Assembly: GCA_902769255.1 (NCBI GenBank)
Contig: CACXOM010000014.1
Coordinates: 1 to 52,576 of the forward strand
Direction of reading: 5' to 3'
Length of the DNA: 52,576 nucleotides
DNA from: Oscillospiraceae bacterium
Lineage (GTDB): Bacteria; Bacillota; Clostridia; Oscillospirales; Acutalibacteraceae
The notes under the pieces are model-generated. The model made no database searches and had not been told where the DNA came from. It saw only the letters and a program-made list of their open reading frames with translations. This document shows positions 16,412-24,805 of the stretch, one piece after another (position 1 is the stretch's first letter; every line of letters begins with the position of its first letter). A program made the position numbers and the translations under genes.

Positions 16412-17941
16412 TTATGCTTGATAAAATGATGCCCATCTGTCAACATCTGTTTTATGTGCATTGTATAAAGCGGTTTGATTAGAGTCGTTTTTAAGCAAGA
16501 AAGACACTTGCGCTAATGAACGAGTGTTGTTATCAATGTTACCGCTTGCATAATCAGCGTAAGAAATAACTGTTTCGTCATTATAGGTTACTTTTACATA
16601 ACCACGACCAACAAAATCACGAGCGATATTACCGCTTGTAGGGTTAGCAACAGTAGTTTCTTTAATGTTTACAATTGAGCCTACAATACCTTCAAAACTA
16701 CCCTCTTGATAATATGAATCATAAGTATATGGAATATCAAGATAATAATCAGAGTTTAAGTTGAAATCAAGTTCAATTTCGCCGATAAGATTTGTCGGAG
16801 CAATGAGTGTACCCATTTCAACTGTTGCACCGCCGGCAATTAAAGCAGCGATTTTAGCAGTATCAACATTTGTATAGAAACGAATACCTGTTAAATTATT
16901 CAATCGGATTGAAGCACCGGAAACCATTTCTACATCAACTGCTAAATTGTCAACAGGTTCAGTTGGTGTAACAGGTGTACCTGCAGTTGTGTAAATCGGA
17001 GTATTTGCTGCTAAAGCACCCAGAGTTACAGGGGTTTCATATGTTGAATCTGAATATAATGCTGTACCTTCCCCTGCTGAAACTACTACACCGGCACGCA
17101 CATCAGTAAATGCGTTTGTACCTGTAAATTCAGCATTTAAGTCTTTACCGAAGAGTGTTGTACCTGTACAACCGTTAAATGTCATATTAGCATTTGCAAG
17201 AGAAACAGCAGTGCCACCTGTTGGATTCTCACTGTTAATTGCTCTCGTAGCACCTATAGGTTTTGTAAATGTACAATTAGTAAAATCTAAACTAGTTTCG
17301 CTTGCAGGACTTGAAGCTACGAATACCAATGATGCACCTTTACTACCAAAAATAGTGTTAGTAGCGTTAACAGTTGCTTTTTGGCCACCGTTAATTGCCA
17401 ATGAAACAGACCCGTCATTAGTTCCTGTTAAATAACAATTATTAATTGTTAAGCTTGAGTTTGAATCTTCAATGTAGATAGATGCAGGAATATTGTTGCC
17501 GTTTGTATTTCTTGATGAAATTGCAAGATTTTGCAATGTTACATGTCCGCCTGAACCAACACGAACTGTTCCTTGATTTTTAACACTATTTGCAACCATA
17601 TCAAGTTCAGCATCTGCAGTAATTTGTGTTGTTCTTTGAGAATTTTTAATAGTAACTGTTGATGTAACTGTACAGCAGTTTGCTTTTGAAGATGTACCGC
17701 CTGTCCAAGTGTAACCGTTTGTATCAATTGTTACTGCTTTGTTAATAGCTACATTTGTTTCAGTAATATCAGCAACAAGTTGAATTGTATCGCCTGCGCT
17801 TGAAGCAGAAACAGCGGAAGCAATTGTCGTATAAGTTTCTGATGGGCCAACGGTTCTTATAGTCCCGTCAGCAGAGATAGCAATTGGTACCATAATAACT
17901 ACCATTGCTAATGCGATTAAAATGGATAAACCTTTTTTCAT
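16412..17941 (-). CDS. Secreted parallel beta-helix protein with shared GIRFYT C-terminal domain
   Basis: A 509-residue exported protein. A Sec signal peptide (1 to about 23, AISADG) is followed by about 300 residues of Thr/Asn-rich right-handed beta-helix of the pectate-lyase-like kind (GDTIQLVADI, AVTIDTNGYTW, LTINNCYLTG, DFTNCTF). A proline linker precedes a C-terminal domain (335-509) closely similar to the end of the GH5 protein: IRLNNLTGIRFYT, EMGTLIAP, GIVGSIVN, GRGYVKVT, YADYASG, NNTRS. No catalytic residues stand out, so it may bind or cut a polysaccharide. It is third in the GH5-peptide-beta-helix cassette, with AAGGAGAG before the start. Confidence 0.78.
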   Translation of the reverse strand: MKKGLSILIALAMVVIMVPIAISADGTIRTVGPSETYTTIASAVSASSAGDTIQLVADITETNVAINKAVTIDTNGYTWTGGTSSKANCCTVTSTVTIKNSQRTTQITADAELDMVANSVKNQGTVRVGSGGHVTLQNLAISSRNTNGNNIPASIYIEDSNSSLTINNCYLTGTNDGSVSLAINGGQKATVNATNTIFGSKGASLVFVASSPASETSLDFTNCTFTKPIGATRAINSENPTGGTAVSLANANMTFNGCTGTTLFGKDLNAEFTGTNAFTDVRAGVVVSAGEGTALYSDSTYETPVTLGALAANTPIYTTAGTPVTPTEPVDNLAVDVEMVSGASIRLNNLTGIRFYTNVDTAKIAALIAGGATVEMGTLIAPTNLIGEIELDFNLNSDYYLDIPYTYDSYYQEGSFEGIVGSIVNIKETTVANPTSGNIARDFVGRGYVKVTYNDETVISYADYASGNIDNNTRSLAQVSFLLKNDSNQTALYNAHKTDVDRWASFYQA

Positions 17942-17973
17942 AATAATTCTCTCCTTAAAATTAATTTTTAAAT

Positions 17974-18120
17974 TTAAAATTTGTCATCTGCGTATGGGTC
18001 ATTTGAGCCTTCGTTTGAAATAGTTTGTTGTGTTGGTTGTTCAGGACCTCCAACACTTTCTGCTATCACATCAAGCGTAGCATATTTTTCAAATTCAAGT
18101 TTAATTTCTTCAAATTTCAT
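17974..18120 (-). CDS. 48-residue acidic peptide between two secreted proteins
   Basis: A small gene easily missed. It encodes a 48-residue peptide with a charged, helix-like start (MKFEEIKLEFEKY), a segment LDVIAESVGG, and a polar tail ending NDPYADDKF. AAGGAGG lies about 10 bases before the ATG, and the spacing to its neighbours is tight (20 bases after the GH5 stop, 32 before the beta-helix start). It has no signal peptide or membrane helix. Its last residues echo those of the GH5 protein (DPSGYDKF). The form, leader-like helix plus a Gly-Gly before a polar tail, recalls ribosomal peptide precursors, but no modification enzyme is nearby. Function unknown. Confidence 0.6.
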   Translation of the reverse strand: MKFEEIKLEFEKYATLDVIAESVGGPEQPTQQTISNEGSNDPYADDKF

Positions 18121-18140
18121 TCAATACATACCTCCTTCAA

Positions 18141-20375
18141 TTAAAATTTATCATAACCCGATGGGTCTGTAGCAAATAAATATAAATCAGCGTAATGGTC
18201 AATTACAGTTTTATAAGCAGGAGAATAGCTTGCATATGAAGCAGCGTCTTCTCTTAAAGCTTCGGCGATAAAGCCGATTGACCTTGTATTATTTGAAACA
18301 TCATCACTTGCATAATCAGCATAGATTGTTTTAGTGAAATCGCCTTTTGTAATAGTGATATAGCCTCTACCGATAAATCTTGCAGCGGCATTTTTATCTT
18401 TAACATTTACAATTGAGCCTACAACACCTGTAAAAGTTCCTTCAGTATAATAAGTGTTTTGGCTTGTAAACGGTACAGTTACATACGCCAATTTTTCATC
18501 AATTGTTGATGGGGTGTTGAATGTTAAAGCGTTGCCTTTTAAATTCTTTTCGTAAGCAATAATTGTACCTAATTCAACGCTTGCGCCTAAATTTCTTAAA
18601 GTAGTGATTTGGTCTGAATCAATGCTTGTATAAAAACGAATACCCGTTTTTTCATTTAATCTCATTGAAGCACCCGTTACCATTTGTGCATCAGCATAAA
18701 GGCTTGTAAATGTTACATCTTCATTAATAGTAATTTTGTCAGCACCGTTATAGAAGTTTGTTCCGTCAGTATATGCTACAAAATGAGTGCTGTTCTTTTT
18801 CGGGAAAGTATAGGTTGAGCCTTGCGCAATTTGCATTGTTTCGCCGTCTAAGGTGAGACTGCAAGGATATGCAAGGTTGTTTTCAATATCGTAGTTACCC
18901 GAAACATAATATGTAAGTGAAGTAGAACCTGGAATAATTGCTTGTGAGCCTTTCCATTTTGCATAAGAGAATGAATTGATATAACGAGTATCTAATCTAT
19001 AATAAGTAATATCGTCATCACTTTCATACCAGGAAACCCAACCGTCATTTACGCCGTTAATTGAATAACCGTTGGCAGCGTTTGTACCTCTTGCAGTAAA
19101 GCCTGTAATAGGGTTTTCTGATTTGATAATTACATATTCTCTGCCGTTTGCACTTACATTTTGTGTTCTGAATTTTGCAGTGTACTGTTTTGTATCAATA
19201 GTATTAATATCATTTACATTAACAGTTGCAGGTGTAACAGTATGACCTGTGTATGCGGCTAATGATTTATAGTTAGTAGGTGTGCAAGTTGCTCTGTCGA
19301 TAAGTCCGTATTCAGGAGACTGACCGTTATCCCACCAGCAAGAAGACAAACCATAACAAGCATCCATTTTTGTACGAATATCGCCTGCAAGAGCACCGTT
19401 ATCATAGTCAGGGCGATGACCTGAAGGACCGATTTCATCAACAATCATTCCCATACCGTCATCTAAAGTTTTTTGATTTTTCAACCATAAATTATCATAA
19501 TAATAGTCATAAGATGTACCTGAAGTATAATAATGCTTTGTAGCGATAAGCTTACTTTTGTCGCCTACAACTTCATCATTAAGCAACTCAATTTTTACTC
19601 TGGAAAGTCCGGCATAACCAGGGCAAACCAAAAATCTTTGAGGGTTGTTACCGCCTAAATGTCTTACAGTATCAATAAACACATTATCTTGATAAGCGGT
19701 TTGCTCTTGTCGTGCATCATTTGCGGTCATTGATTTTGAAGAATCAGATACTTCGTTAAATGCTTCAAATATCAAGTGTGTACCATAATCTTGGAAGTAT
19801 GTACCGATTTGAGTCCAAACATTTCTAAGATACGCTTCAGATGACGCTTTATGCTCCTCATCGAAAATAAGCGGTCTTGCAGAATAACTTGTAGCACCCT
19901 CGTGATGAACGTTAATCATACAATACATATCGTTCTCGATAATCATATCAACTACCCTTTTAACTCGGGCAAGGAAGTTCGGGTCAATTACACCATTTCC
20001 ATCTAAATGGTTATACCAAGTAACAGGAACACGAACTAATTGAATACCGTAAGAATGAATTGTTTGAACATACTGCTCGGTAATCGGTGCATTGGTCCAA
20101 AGAGTTTCCCAATAATCCATTTGCTCTTCAACTGAGTTAAAGTTTGTTTGGATTGTATAGTTTTCGCCTCTTTTACAACCGTCAAACTGGTTACCGATAT
20201 TATAACCAATCTTCAACTTCTGCTGAACGAAGTCAAGCGAAGTAAGCGAGGCATCGGACATATCTGTAATTTTTGCACTTAATGTATCAGCACCGACTGA
20301 AATTGCAGACGGAACAAGCATTAAACTAATCGCCAAAGATAAAATAACAGATAACAAAGCCTTAATTTTTTTCAT
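18141..20375 (-). CDS. Secreted GH5 endoglucanase-type enzyme with GIRFYT C-terminal domain
   Basis: A 744-residue exported glycoside hydrolase. Signal peptide 1 to about 29, then a GH5 catalytic domain (about 45-400): KIGYNIGNQFD, LVRVPVTWYNH, NVHHEG (His157/158), acid/base E208 in FEAFNEV, H281 in KHYYTSG, nucleophile E314 in VDEIGPSG. Residues about 410-555 are beta-rich, perhaps a carbohydrate-binding region. Residues 560-744 are the uncharacterised domain shared with the beta-helix protein. It probably cuts beta-1,4-glucans or mannans outside the cell. AAAGGAGA precedes the ATG at 20375; an upstream in-frame ATG lacks such a site. Probably controlled by the divergent AraC regulator through the repeats at 20465-20501. 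The chain ends in DPSGYDKF. Confidence 0.88.
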   Translation of the reverse strand: MKKIKALLSVILSLAISLMLVPSAISVGADTLSAKITDMSDASLTSLDFVQQKLKIGYNIGNQFDGCKRGENYTIQTNFNSVEEQMDYWETLWTNAPITEQYVQTIHSYGIQLVRVPVTWYNHLDGNGVIDPNFLARVKRVVDMIIENDMYCMINVHHEGATSYSARPLIFDEEHKASSEAYLRNVWTQIGTYFQDYGTHLIFEAFNEVSDSSKSMTANDARQEQTAYQDNVFIDTVRHLGGNNPQRFLVCPGYAGLSRVKIELLNDEVVGDKSKLIATKHYYTSGTSYDYYYDNLWLKNQKTLDDGMGMIVDEIGPSGHRPDYDNGALAGDIRTKMDACYGLSSCWWDNGQSPEYGLIDRATCTPTNYKSLAAYTGHTVTPATVNVNDINTIDTKQYTAKFRTQNVSANGREYVIIKSENPITGFTARGTNAANGYSINGVNDGWVSWYESDDDITYYRLDTRYINSFSYAKWKGSQAIIPGSTSLTYYVSGNYDIENNLAYPCSLTLDGETMQIAQGSTYTFPKKNSTHFVAYTDGTNFYNGADKITINEDVTFTSLYADAQMVTGASMRLNEKTGIRFYTSIDSDQITTLRNLGASVELGTIIAYEKNLKGNALTFNTPSTIDEKLAYVTVPFTSQNTYYTEGTFTGVVGSIVNVKDKNAAARFIGRGYITITKGDFTKTIYADYASDDVSNNTRSIGFIAEALREDAASYASYSPAYKTVIDHYADLYLFATDPSGYDKF

Positions 20376-20435
20376 TAAATCGTCTCCTTTGTACAAATTG
20401 ATAAATGTTTTAAATATTTGTATCTCTACATATTC

Positions 20436-20441
20436 ATTATA
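20436..20441 (-). promoter_or_regulatory. -10 box of the GH5 cassette promoter
   Basis: TATAAT on the minus strand with only a weak -35 (TTTAAT) next to it. The poor -35 and the direct repeats just upstream fit an activator-dependent promoter. Confidence 0.55.
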
Positions 20442-20464
20442 CACAATATATTTATATAATTAAA

Positions 20465-20501
20465 TTGCAAAAATCAAAAATTATATTTGCAAAAATCAAA
20501 A
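20465..20501. promoter_or_regulatory. Two 15-bp direct repeats, candidate AraC operator
   Basis: TTGCAAAAATCAAAA occurs at 20465-20479 and again at 20487-20501. The 22-bp period (two helix turns) and position between the GH5 gene and the divergent AraC gene are what is expected of AraC-type half-sites. Relative to the GH5 start point (about 20429) they span about -36 to -72. Confidence 0.65.
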
Positions 20502-20513
20502 TAATGTGTTATT

Positions 20514-21371
20514 ATGTTTATGGTGATGAATATGAAAACGGAGAAATTTTATAACCAAACAGATTTGCAGGTTTACTATTATCATAACGATAAGCCGATT
20601 GATATTAAAACTATAAACTATATTGATAAATTATTTGTGCAATCGGGTTTTTACAAAATGATTTTTTGGTTAAGTTGCGACAGAATTTTTGAAATGAAAG
20701 GAAAGCGAATTAATATAACCGACGGCGCTTTGGTTTTAATTCCGCCTAAACAAAGCGCAACTTTTGAAAGAACTTCAAACAAACTTAACAATTATTTGCA
20801 AATTACCGTAAGCCCTTTGGTTTTTAACGATATTATAGGAGATTCCGATTTTTTGAGGGCTTTTGACGGAAAAAGTATCGAAAATATGCTTTTTTACCCC
20901 GAAAAATTCAAATCCGAAACCTGTTATAATCTTTTAAAATCATTAGTCGAAGCGCTTGATAAGCATTTAGGCAGAGTGCATATAATTTCAAAAATTTTCA
21001 GCATTATTTCAGAGTTAGATGTTACTGTTGACGAGCAAAATATAAATGTTTTTAAAGGCAGCGAAAATCTTGAAGTAAAGGTTATTGCTTATATTGAAAA
21101 ACATTTTACCGAAAAAATATCGCTTGATGATATTTGCGAAAAATACTTTATTTCAACAACTACGCTAAACAGCATTTTAAAGCATAATAAAAATATGACG
21201 GCGCATCAATATATAAACTATTTAAGAGCAACCGAAGCTAACAAACTTTTAAAAACAACCTCTTACAGCAAAAAAAACATTGCTTCGGTTTGCGGATTTT
21301 CAGATTATTCGGCGTTTTACAGAAATTTCAAAAAATTTATAGGCGAATTCCCTAATAGACCTAATTATTAA
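20514..21371 (+). CDS. AraC-family transcriptional regulator of the GH5 cassette
   Basis: A protein of up to 285 residues with an N-terminal cupin-type sensor region (about 10-180) and a C-terminal AraC domain: first helix-turn-helix ISLDDICEKYFISTTTLNSIL, second KKNIASVCGFSDYSAFYRNFKKF. It is divergent from the GH5 cassette and likely activates it in response to a sugar, binding the 20465-20501 repeats. Four in-frame ATGs lie within 18 bases (20514-20532); GGTGAT just before the last one makes 20532 an equally good start. The protein's middle (FLRAFDG) matches the AraC relic at 11659-12261, so the two are paralogues. Confidence 0.85.
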   Translation: MFMVMNMKTEKFYNQTDLQVYYYHNDKPIDIKTINYIDKLFVQSGFYKMIFWLSCDRIFEMKGKRINITDGALVLIPPKQSATFERTSNKLNNYLQITVSPLVFNDIIGDSDFLRAFDGKSIENMLFYPEKFKSETCYNLLKSLVEALDKHLGRVHIISKIFSIISELDVTVDEQNINVFKGSENLEVKVIAYIEKHFTEKISLDDICEKYFISTTTLNSILKHNKNMTAHQYINYLRATEANKLLKTTSYSKKNIASVCGFSDYSAFYRNFKKFIGEFPNRPNY

Positions 21372-21401
21372 AAACCGACTACCAATTGGTAGTCGGTTTT
21401 T
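21370..21401. terminator. Bidirectional intrinsic terminator
   Basis: A perfect 32-bp palindrome (16+16) lies between the converging AraC and feoAB genes, with A/T runs at both ends. Confidence 0.88.
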
Positions 21402-21415
21402 AAATTTGCTTAAAA

Positions 21416-23761
21416 TTAAATAAGTAATAAAATTGCTCTTACAACAAGCGCAACCAAATATGCAATTAAACATTGAACAACTACAATTATTGTCGCCCAT
21501 TTTCCGCCGAGTTCACGGCGAATTGCCGCAACAGAGGCAACGCAAGGGGTATATAAAAGGCAAAAAACAAGTAGGCTGAGTGCCGATTTCCAATCAATCA
21601 GCGATAAAACGCTTGCAGAGCCGAGTAACACCGAAAGCGTTGAAACAACGCTTTCTTTTGCTAAAAATCCTGCAATAAGCGCAGTTACAATTTGCCAACT
21701 GCCAAATCCCAAAAGCGAGAAAACAGGGGCGATTTTGCCGGCAATTACCGCCAAAATGCTGTCTTTTGAGTCAGAAACAATGTTAAGCGTGAAGTTAAAT
21801 GTTTGTAAAAACCAAACAATAATCGAGGCGATAAAAATTACTGTGAACGCTCTTTGCAAAAAGTCTTTCGCCTTATCCCAAAGCAAGCGAATAACATTTT
21901 TAGCACCGGGCATACGATAATTCGGCAACTCCATTACAAAAGGAACCGCCTCGCCCTTGAAAATTGAACTTTTCATAACAAGCGCTGATACAATGCCTAC
22001 TAAAATACCCAAAAGATAAAGCCCTATCATAACAAAGCCTGCATAGTTTGGAAAAAATGCGTTTGCAAAAAAGCCGTAAACCGCAAGTTTTGCGGTGCAA
22101 CTCATAAAAGGAGTCAGCATAATTGTCATTTTTCTATCTCTTGCGCTTGGCAAAGTTCTGCTTGCCATAACGCCCGGAACAGTACAGCCAAAACCTATTA
22201 ACATTGGTACAACACTTCTGCCCGAAAGGCCGATTTTTCTAAGCAATTTGTCGGTAACAAAAGCCACCCTCGCCATATAACCGCTGTCTTCAAGCAACGA
22301 TAAAAAGAAGAAAAGCGTTACGATTATAGGCACAAAACTAAGCACGCTTCCGACACCGCCGAAAATTCCGTCAATTACAAGCGAACGAACAATTTCGCCG
22401 ACATTTGCGCCGACTAATGCGGTATTGCAAAGGTCGGTAAGCATATCAATTCCCTCTTGCAAAAGGTTTTGCAAAAACAAGCCTATTACATTAAATGTAA
22501 GCCAAAAAATCAGCCCCATAATTATTAAAAACAAAGGAATTGCGGTAAATTTTCCTGTTAAAATGCTGTCGATTTTTTGCGAGCGTTTATGCTCTTTGCT
22601 TTCTTTCGGCTTTACTACCGTTTTTTTACATAAATTTTTAATAAATGCAAAGCGCATTTCGGCAATGGCGGCGGCTCTGTCAAGTCCTCGCTCGCTTTCC
22701 ATTTGCTTAATAATATGCTCGATTGCATCAATCTCATTTTGCGACAATTTGAGCGATTTTAAAACAATTTTGTCGCCCTCAATTATTTTTGTTGCCGCAA
22801 AACGAAGAGGAATTCCTGCGTTTTCGGCGTGGTCCTCAATCAAGTGCATAACACCGTGAATACAACGGTGCACCGCACCCGAATGTTGATTTTTATCGCA
22901 AAAATCACATCTGCCCGGTTTTTCCTGATATTTCGCAATGTGCAAGGCGTGTTTTACAAGTTCGTCAACGCCCTCGTTTTTGGAAGCGGAAATCGGCACA
23001 ACGGGAATACCGAGCATTTCTTCCATCTCGTTAATTTTAACCGTTCCGCCGTTGCCTCTTAACTCGTCCATCATATTAAGTGCAAGCACAATCGGAATAT
23101 CAAGTTCCATAAGTTGAAGCGTTAAATAAAGATTTCGCTCGATATTGGTAGCGTCAACTATATTAATAATGCCTGTCGGCTTTTCATTTAAAATAAACTC
23201 TCTTGAAACAATCTCTTCCGAAGAATAGGGCGAAAGCGAATAAATGCCCGGCAAATCGGTAACAAGAGTATTTTGGTGTCCTTTAATTTCGCCGCTTTTG
23301 CGGTCAACGGTAACACCGGGAAAATTGCCTATGTGCTGATTTGCGCCTGTTAACTGATTAAAAAGCGTTGTTTTACCGCAGTTTTGGTTGCCAGCTAAAG
23401 CAAAGGTGCGAACAGTACCTTTTGGCAAAGGTTTTTCATCTTTTTTCACATGATATTTACCCTCTTCGCCAAAGCCGGGGTGAGCGGTTTTTTTACCGCT
23501 TTTTTCAGCAGAAATTTCGCTTTTTTGCTCGGTTAAAGAAACTTTTTCAATTTCTATTTTTTCGGCGTCATCAAGACGCAGCGTAAGTTCATAACCGTGA
23601 ATAAGCAGTTCCATAGGGTCGCCCATAGGTGCAAACTTTATAAGTTTTACATTTGCCTGCGGAATTACGCCCATATCTAAAAAATGTTGCCGAAGCGCAC
23701 CCGAACCGCCAACAGATTTTATTATGCAACTTTCGCCTGCCTTTAAATCTTTTAATGTCAT
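21416..23761 (-). CDS. feoB: FeoA-FeoB fusion, ferrous iron transporter
   Basis: The protein imports Fe2+ under anaerobic conditions. Residues 1-73 are a complete FeoA SH3-like domain (MTLKDLKAGESC...ELTLRLDDAEKIEI), a linker follows, and from about 118 comes FeoB: GTPase motifs GNQNCGKTT (G1, 124-132), DLPGIYSL (G3), NMMD (G4) and SASKNEG (G5), then the polytopic channel with its two Gate motifs. Residues 285-306 hold a Cys/His cluster (C285, C288, H293, H298, C300, H302, H306), a possible metal site between GTPase and helical domains. The fusion replaces the usual separate feoA gene. The promoter is at 23796-23824; no clear Fur or DtxR box was seen. Confidence 0.95.
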   Translation of the reverse strand: MTLKDLKAGESCIIKSVGGSGALRQHFLDMGVIPQANVKLIKFAPMGDPMELLIHGYELTLRLDDAEKIEIEKVSLTEQKSEISAEKSGKKTAHPGFGEEGKYHVKKDEKPLPKGTVRTFALAGNQNCGKTTLFNQLTGANQHIGNFPGVTVDRKSGEIKGHQNTLVTDLPGIYSLSPYSSEEIVSREFILNEKPTGIINIVDATNIERNLYLTLQLMELDIPIVLALNMMDELRGNGGTVKINEMEEMLGIPVVPISASKNEGVDELVKHALHIAKYQEKPGRCDFCDKNQHSGAVHRCIHGVMHLIEDHAENAGIPLRFAATKIIEGDKIVLKSLKLSQNEIDAIEHIIKQMESERGLDRAAAIAEMRFAFIKNLCKKTVVKPKESKEHKRSQKIDSILTGKFTAIPLFLIIMGLIFWLTFNVIGLFLQNLLQEGIDMLTDLCNTALVGANVGEIVRSLVIDGIFGGVGSVLSFVPIIVTLFFFLSLLEDSGYMARVAFVTDKLLRKIGLSGRSVVPMLIGFGCTVPGVMASRTLPSARDRKMTIMLTPFMSCTAKLAVYGFFANAFFPNYAGFVMIGLYLLGILVGIVSALVMKSSIFKGEAVPFVMELPNYRMPGAKNVIRLLWDKAKDFLQRAFTVIFIASIIVWFLQTFNFTLNIVSDSKDSILAVIAGKIAPVFSLLGFGSWQIVTALIAGFLAKESVVSTLSVLLGSASVLSLIDWKSALSLLVFCLLYTPCVASVAAIRRELGGKWATIIVVVQCLIAYLVALVVRAILLLI

Positions 23762-23795
23762 ATTTTCTTCCTTTAAAACTTACTTATTTGTAAAA

Positions 23796-23824
23796 ATTAT
23801 AAAATAAAAATAAATAAAAATCAA
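23796..23824 (-). promoter_or_regulatory. Sigma-A promoter of feoAB
   Basis: On the minus strand TTGATT (23824-23819), 17-base spacer, TATAAT (23801-23796). Confidence 0.65.
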
Positions 23825-23853
23825 GATATATTCAATTATTTTGTTAAAAACTG

Positions 23854-23882
23854 TTGACAAATTCTCTTTACTGTGTTACTAT
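23854..23882 (+). promoter_or_regulatory. Sigma-A promoter of the amino-acid ABC transporter operon
   Basis: TTGACA (23854-23859), 17-base spacer, TACTAT (23877-23882). It lies downstream of an in-frame upstream start codon at 23841, which is therefore rejected in favour of 23928. Confidence 0.75.
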
Positions 23883-23927
23883 GGTAAAGCAATAAAATGT
23901 TTTAAAAAACAGAAAGAGGTATTTTTT

Positions 23928-24719
23928 ATGAAAAAGTTAATTGCATTTTTAATGGCACTCACATTAGTGTTAAGCCTTTGCGCTTGCGGTCCTTCAAAAG
24001 AGGAAGCAAAAAAATCTGATTTAGATTATGTTAAAGAAAAAGGCACATTAATTGTCGGCATTACTGACTTTGCGCCTATGGATTACAAAGAAAAAGGCTC
24101 TGATGAATGGGTTGGTTTTGATGCTGATATGGCTAAAGAATTTGCTAAAAGCATCGGCGTTAAAGCAGAATTTGTTGAAATTGATTGGGACAACAAAATT
24201 ATGGAACTTAACGGCAAATCAATCGACTGTGTTTGGAACGGTATGACATTAACTGATGAAGTTACAACTGCAATGGATTGCTCAAATGCCTACTGCAACA
24301 ATGCACAGGTTGTTATTGTACCGAAAGACAAAGCCGACAAATATAAAACTGCCGCTGACTGCAAAAAACTTAGTTTCGCAGTTGAAAAAGGTTCGGCAGG
24401 TAAAGATGTTGCTGAAGAAAACAAATTTAACTATACCGAAGTTAAAAACCAAGCAACTGCTATTATGGAAGTTGCCGCCGGTACTTCAGATGCCGCTATT
24501 ATCGACTCACTTATGGCTGCCGCTATGGTTGGAAAAGGCACAAGTTACGAAAAACTTACATACACCGCAGCGCTTAACAGCGAAGAATACGGCGTAGGTT
24601 TTAGAAAAGGTTCTGATTTAGTTGCAAAAATCAACGACTTTTTCAAAAACGCAACAAAAGACGGCTCAATGCAAAAAATTGCTGAAACTTACAAAATTCA
24701 GGCCGCTTTAATTAAATAA
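23928..24719 (+). CDS. Amino-acid ABC transporter substrate-binding lipoprotein
   Basis: A 263-residue extracellular solute-binding protein of family 3 (SBP_bac_3), which binds polar amino acids. The lipoprotein signal ends LSLCA-C with the acylated Cys at 20. The mature part shows the family's GTLIVGITDFAPMDYKE start, WVGFDADMAKEFA, and DAAIIDSLMA near the hinge; the Arg that binds the substrate carboxylate in many members (after SERR-like text) is not obvious here, so the ligand is uncertain. GAGG precedes the ATG. First in an operon with permease and ATPase genes, with a hairpin at 24743-24769 that may lower expression of the later genes. Confidence 0.9.
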   Translation: MKKLIAFLMALTLVLSLCACGPSKEEAKKSDLDYVKEKGTLIVGITDFAPMDYKEKGSDEWVGFDADMAKEFAKSIGVKAEFVEIDWDNKIMELNGKSIDCVWNGMTLTDEVTTAMDCSNAYCNNAQVVIVPKDKADKYKTAADCKKLSFAVEKGSAGKDVAEENKFNYTEVKNQATAIMEVAAGTSDAAIIDSLMAAAMVGKGTSYEKLTYTAALNSEEYGVGFRKGSDLVAKINDFFKNATKDGSMQKIAETYKIQAALIK

Positions 24720-24742
24720 GTTTTTAACAATTAAATTTCAAG

Positions 24743-24769
24743 CAGAGAGTAAATTTATTTTGCTCTCTG
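24743..24769 (+). terminator. Partial terminator between binding-protein and permease genes
   Basis: A 7-bp stem CAGAGAG/CTCTCTG with a 13-base loop followed by TTTT. Such weak terminators let the binding protein be made in excess over the membrane components. Confidence 0.6.
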
Positions 24770-24805
24770 TTTTCGCCTTGTTTTAGAAAGGATTTTAAAA
24801 TTCTT

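Noticed and set aside
18141-20375. Dockerin domain on the GH5 protein, to match the cohesin-like protein
   Set aside because: No paired calcium-loop D.N.DG repeat is present.
23762-23840. Fur or DtxR box in the feoAB promoter
   Set aside because: Only A/T-rich sequence without a convincing dyad such as GATAAT-N-ATTATC.
23841-23927. Upstream start of the solute-binding protein
   Set aside because: It starts before the promoter's -10 box and would bury the lipoprotein signal; 23928 has its own ribosome binding site.
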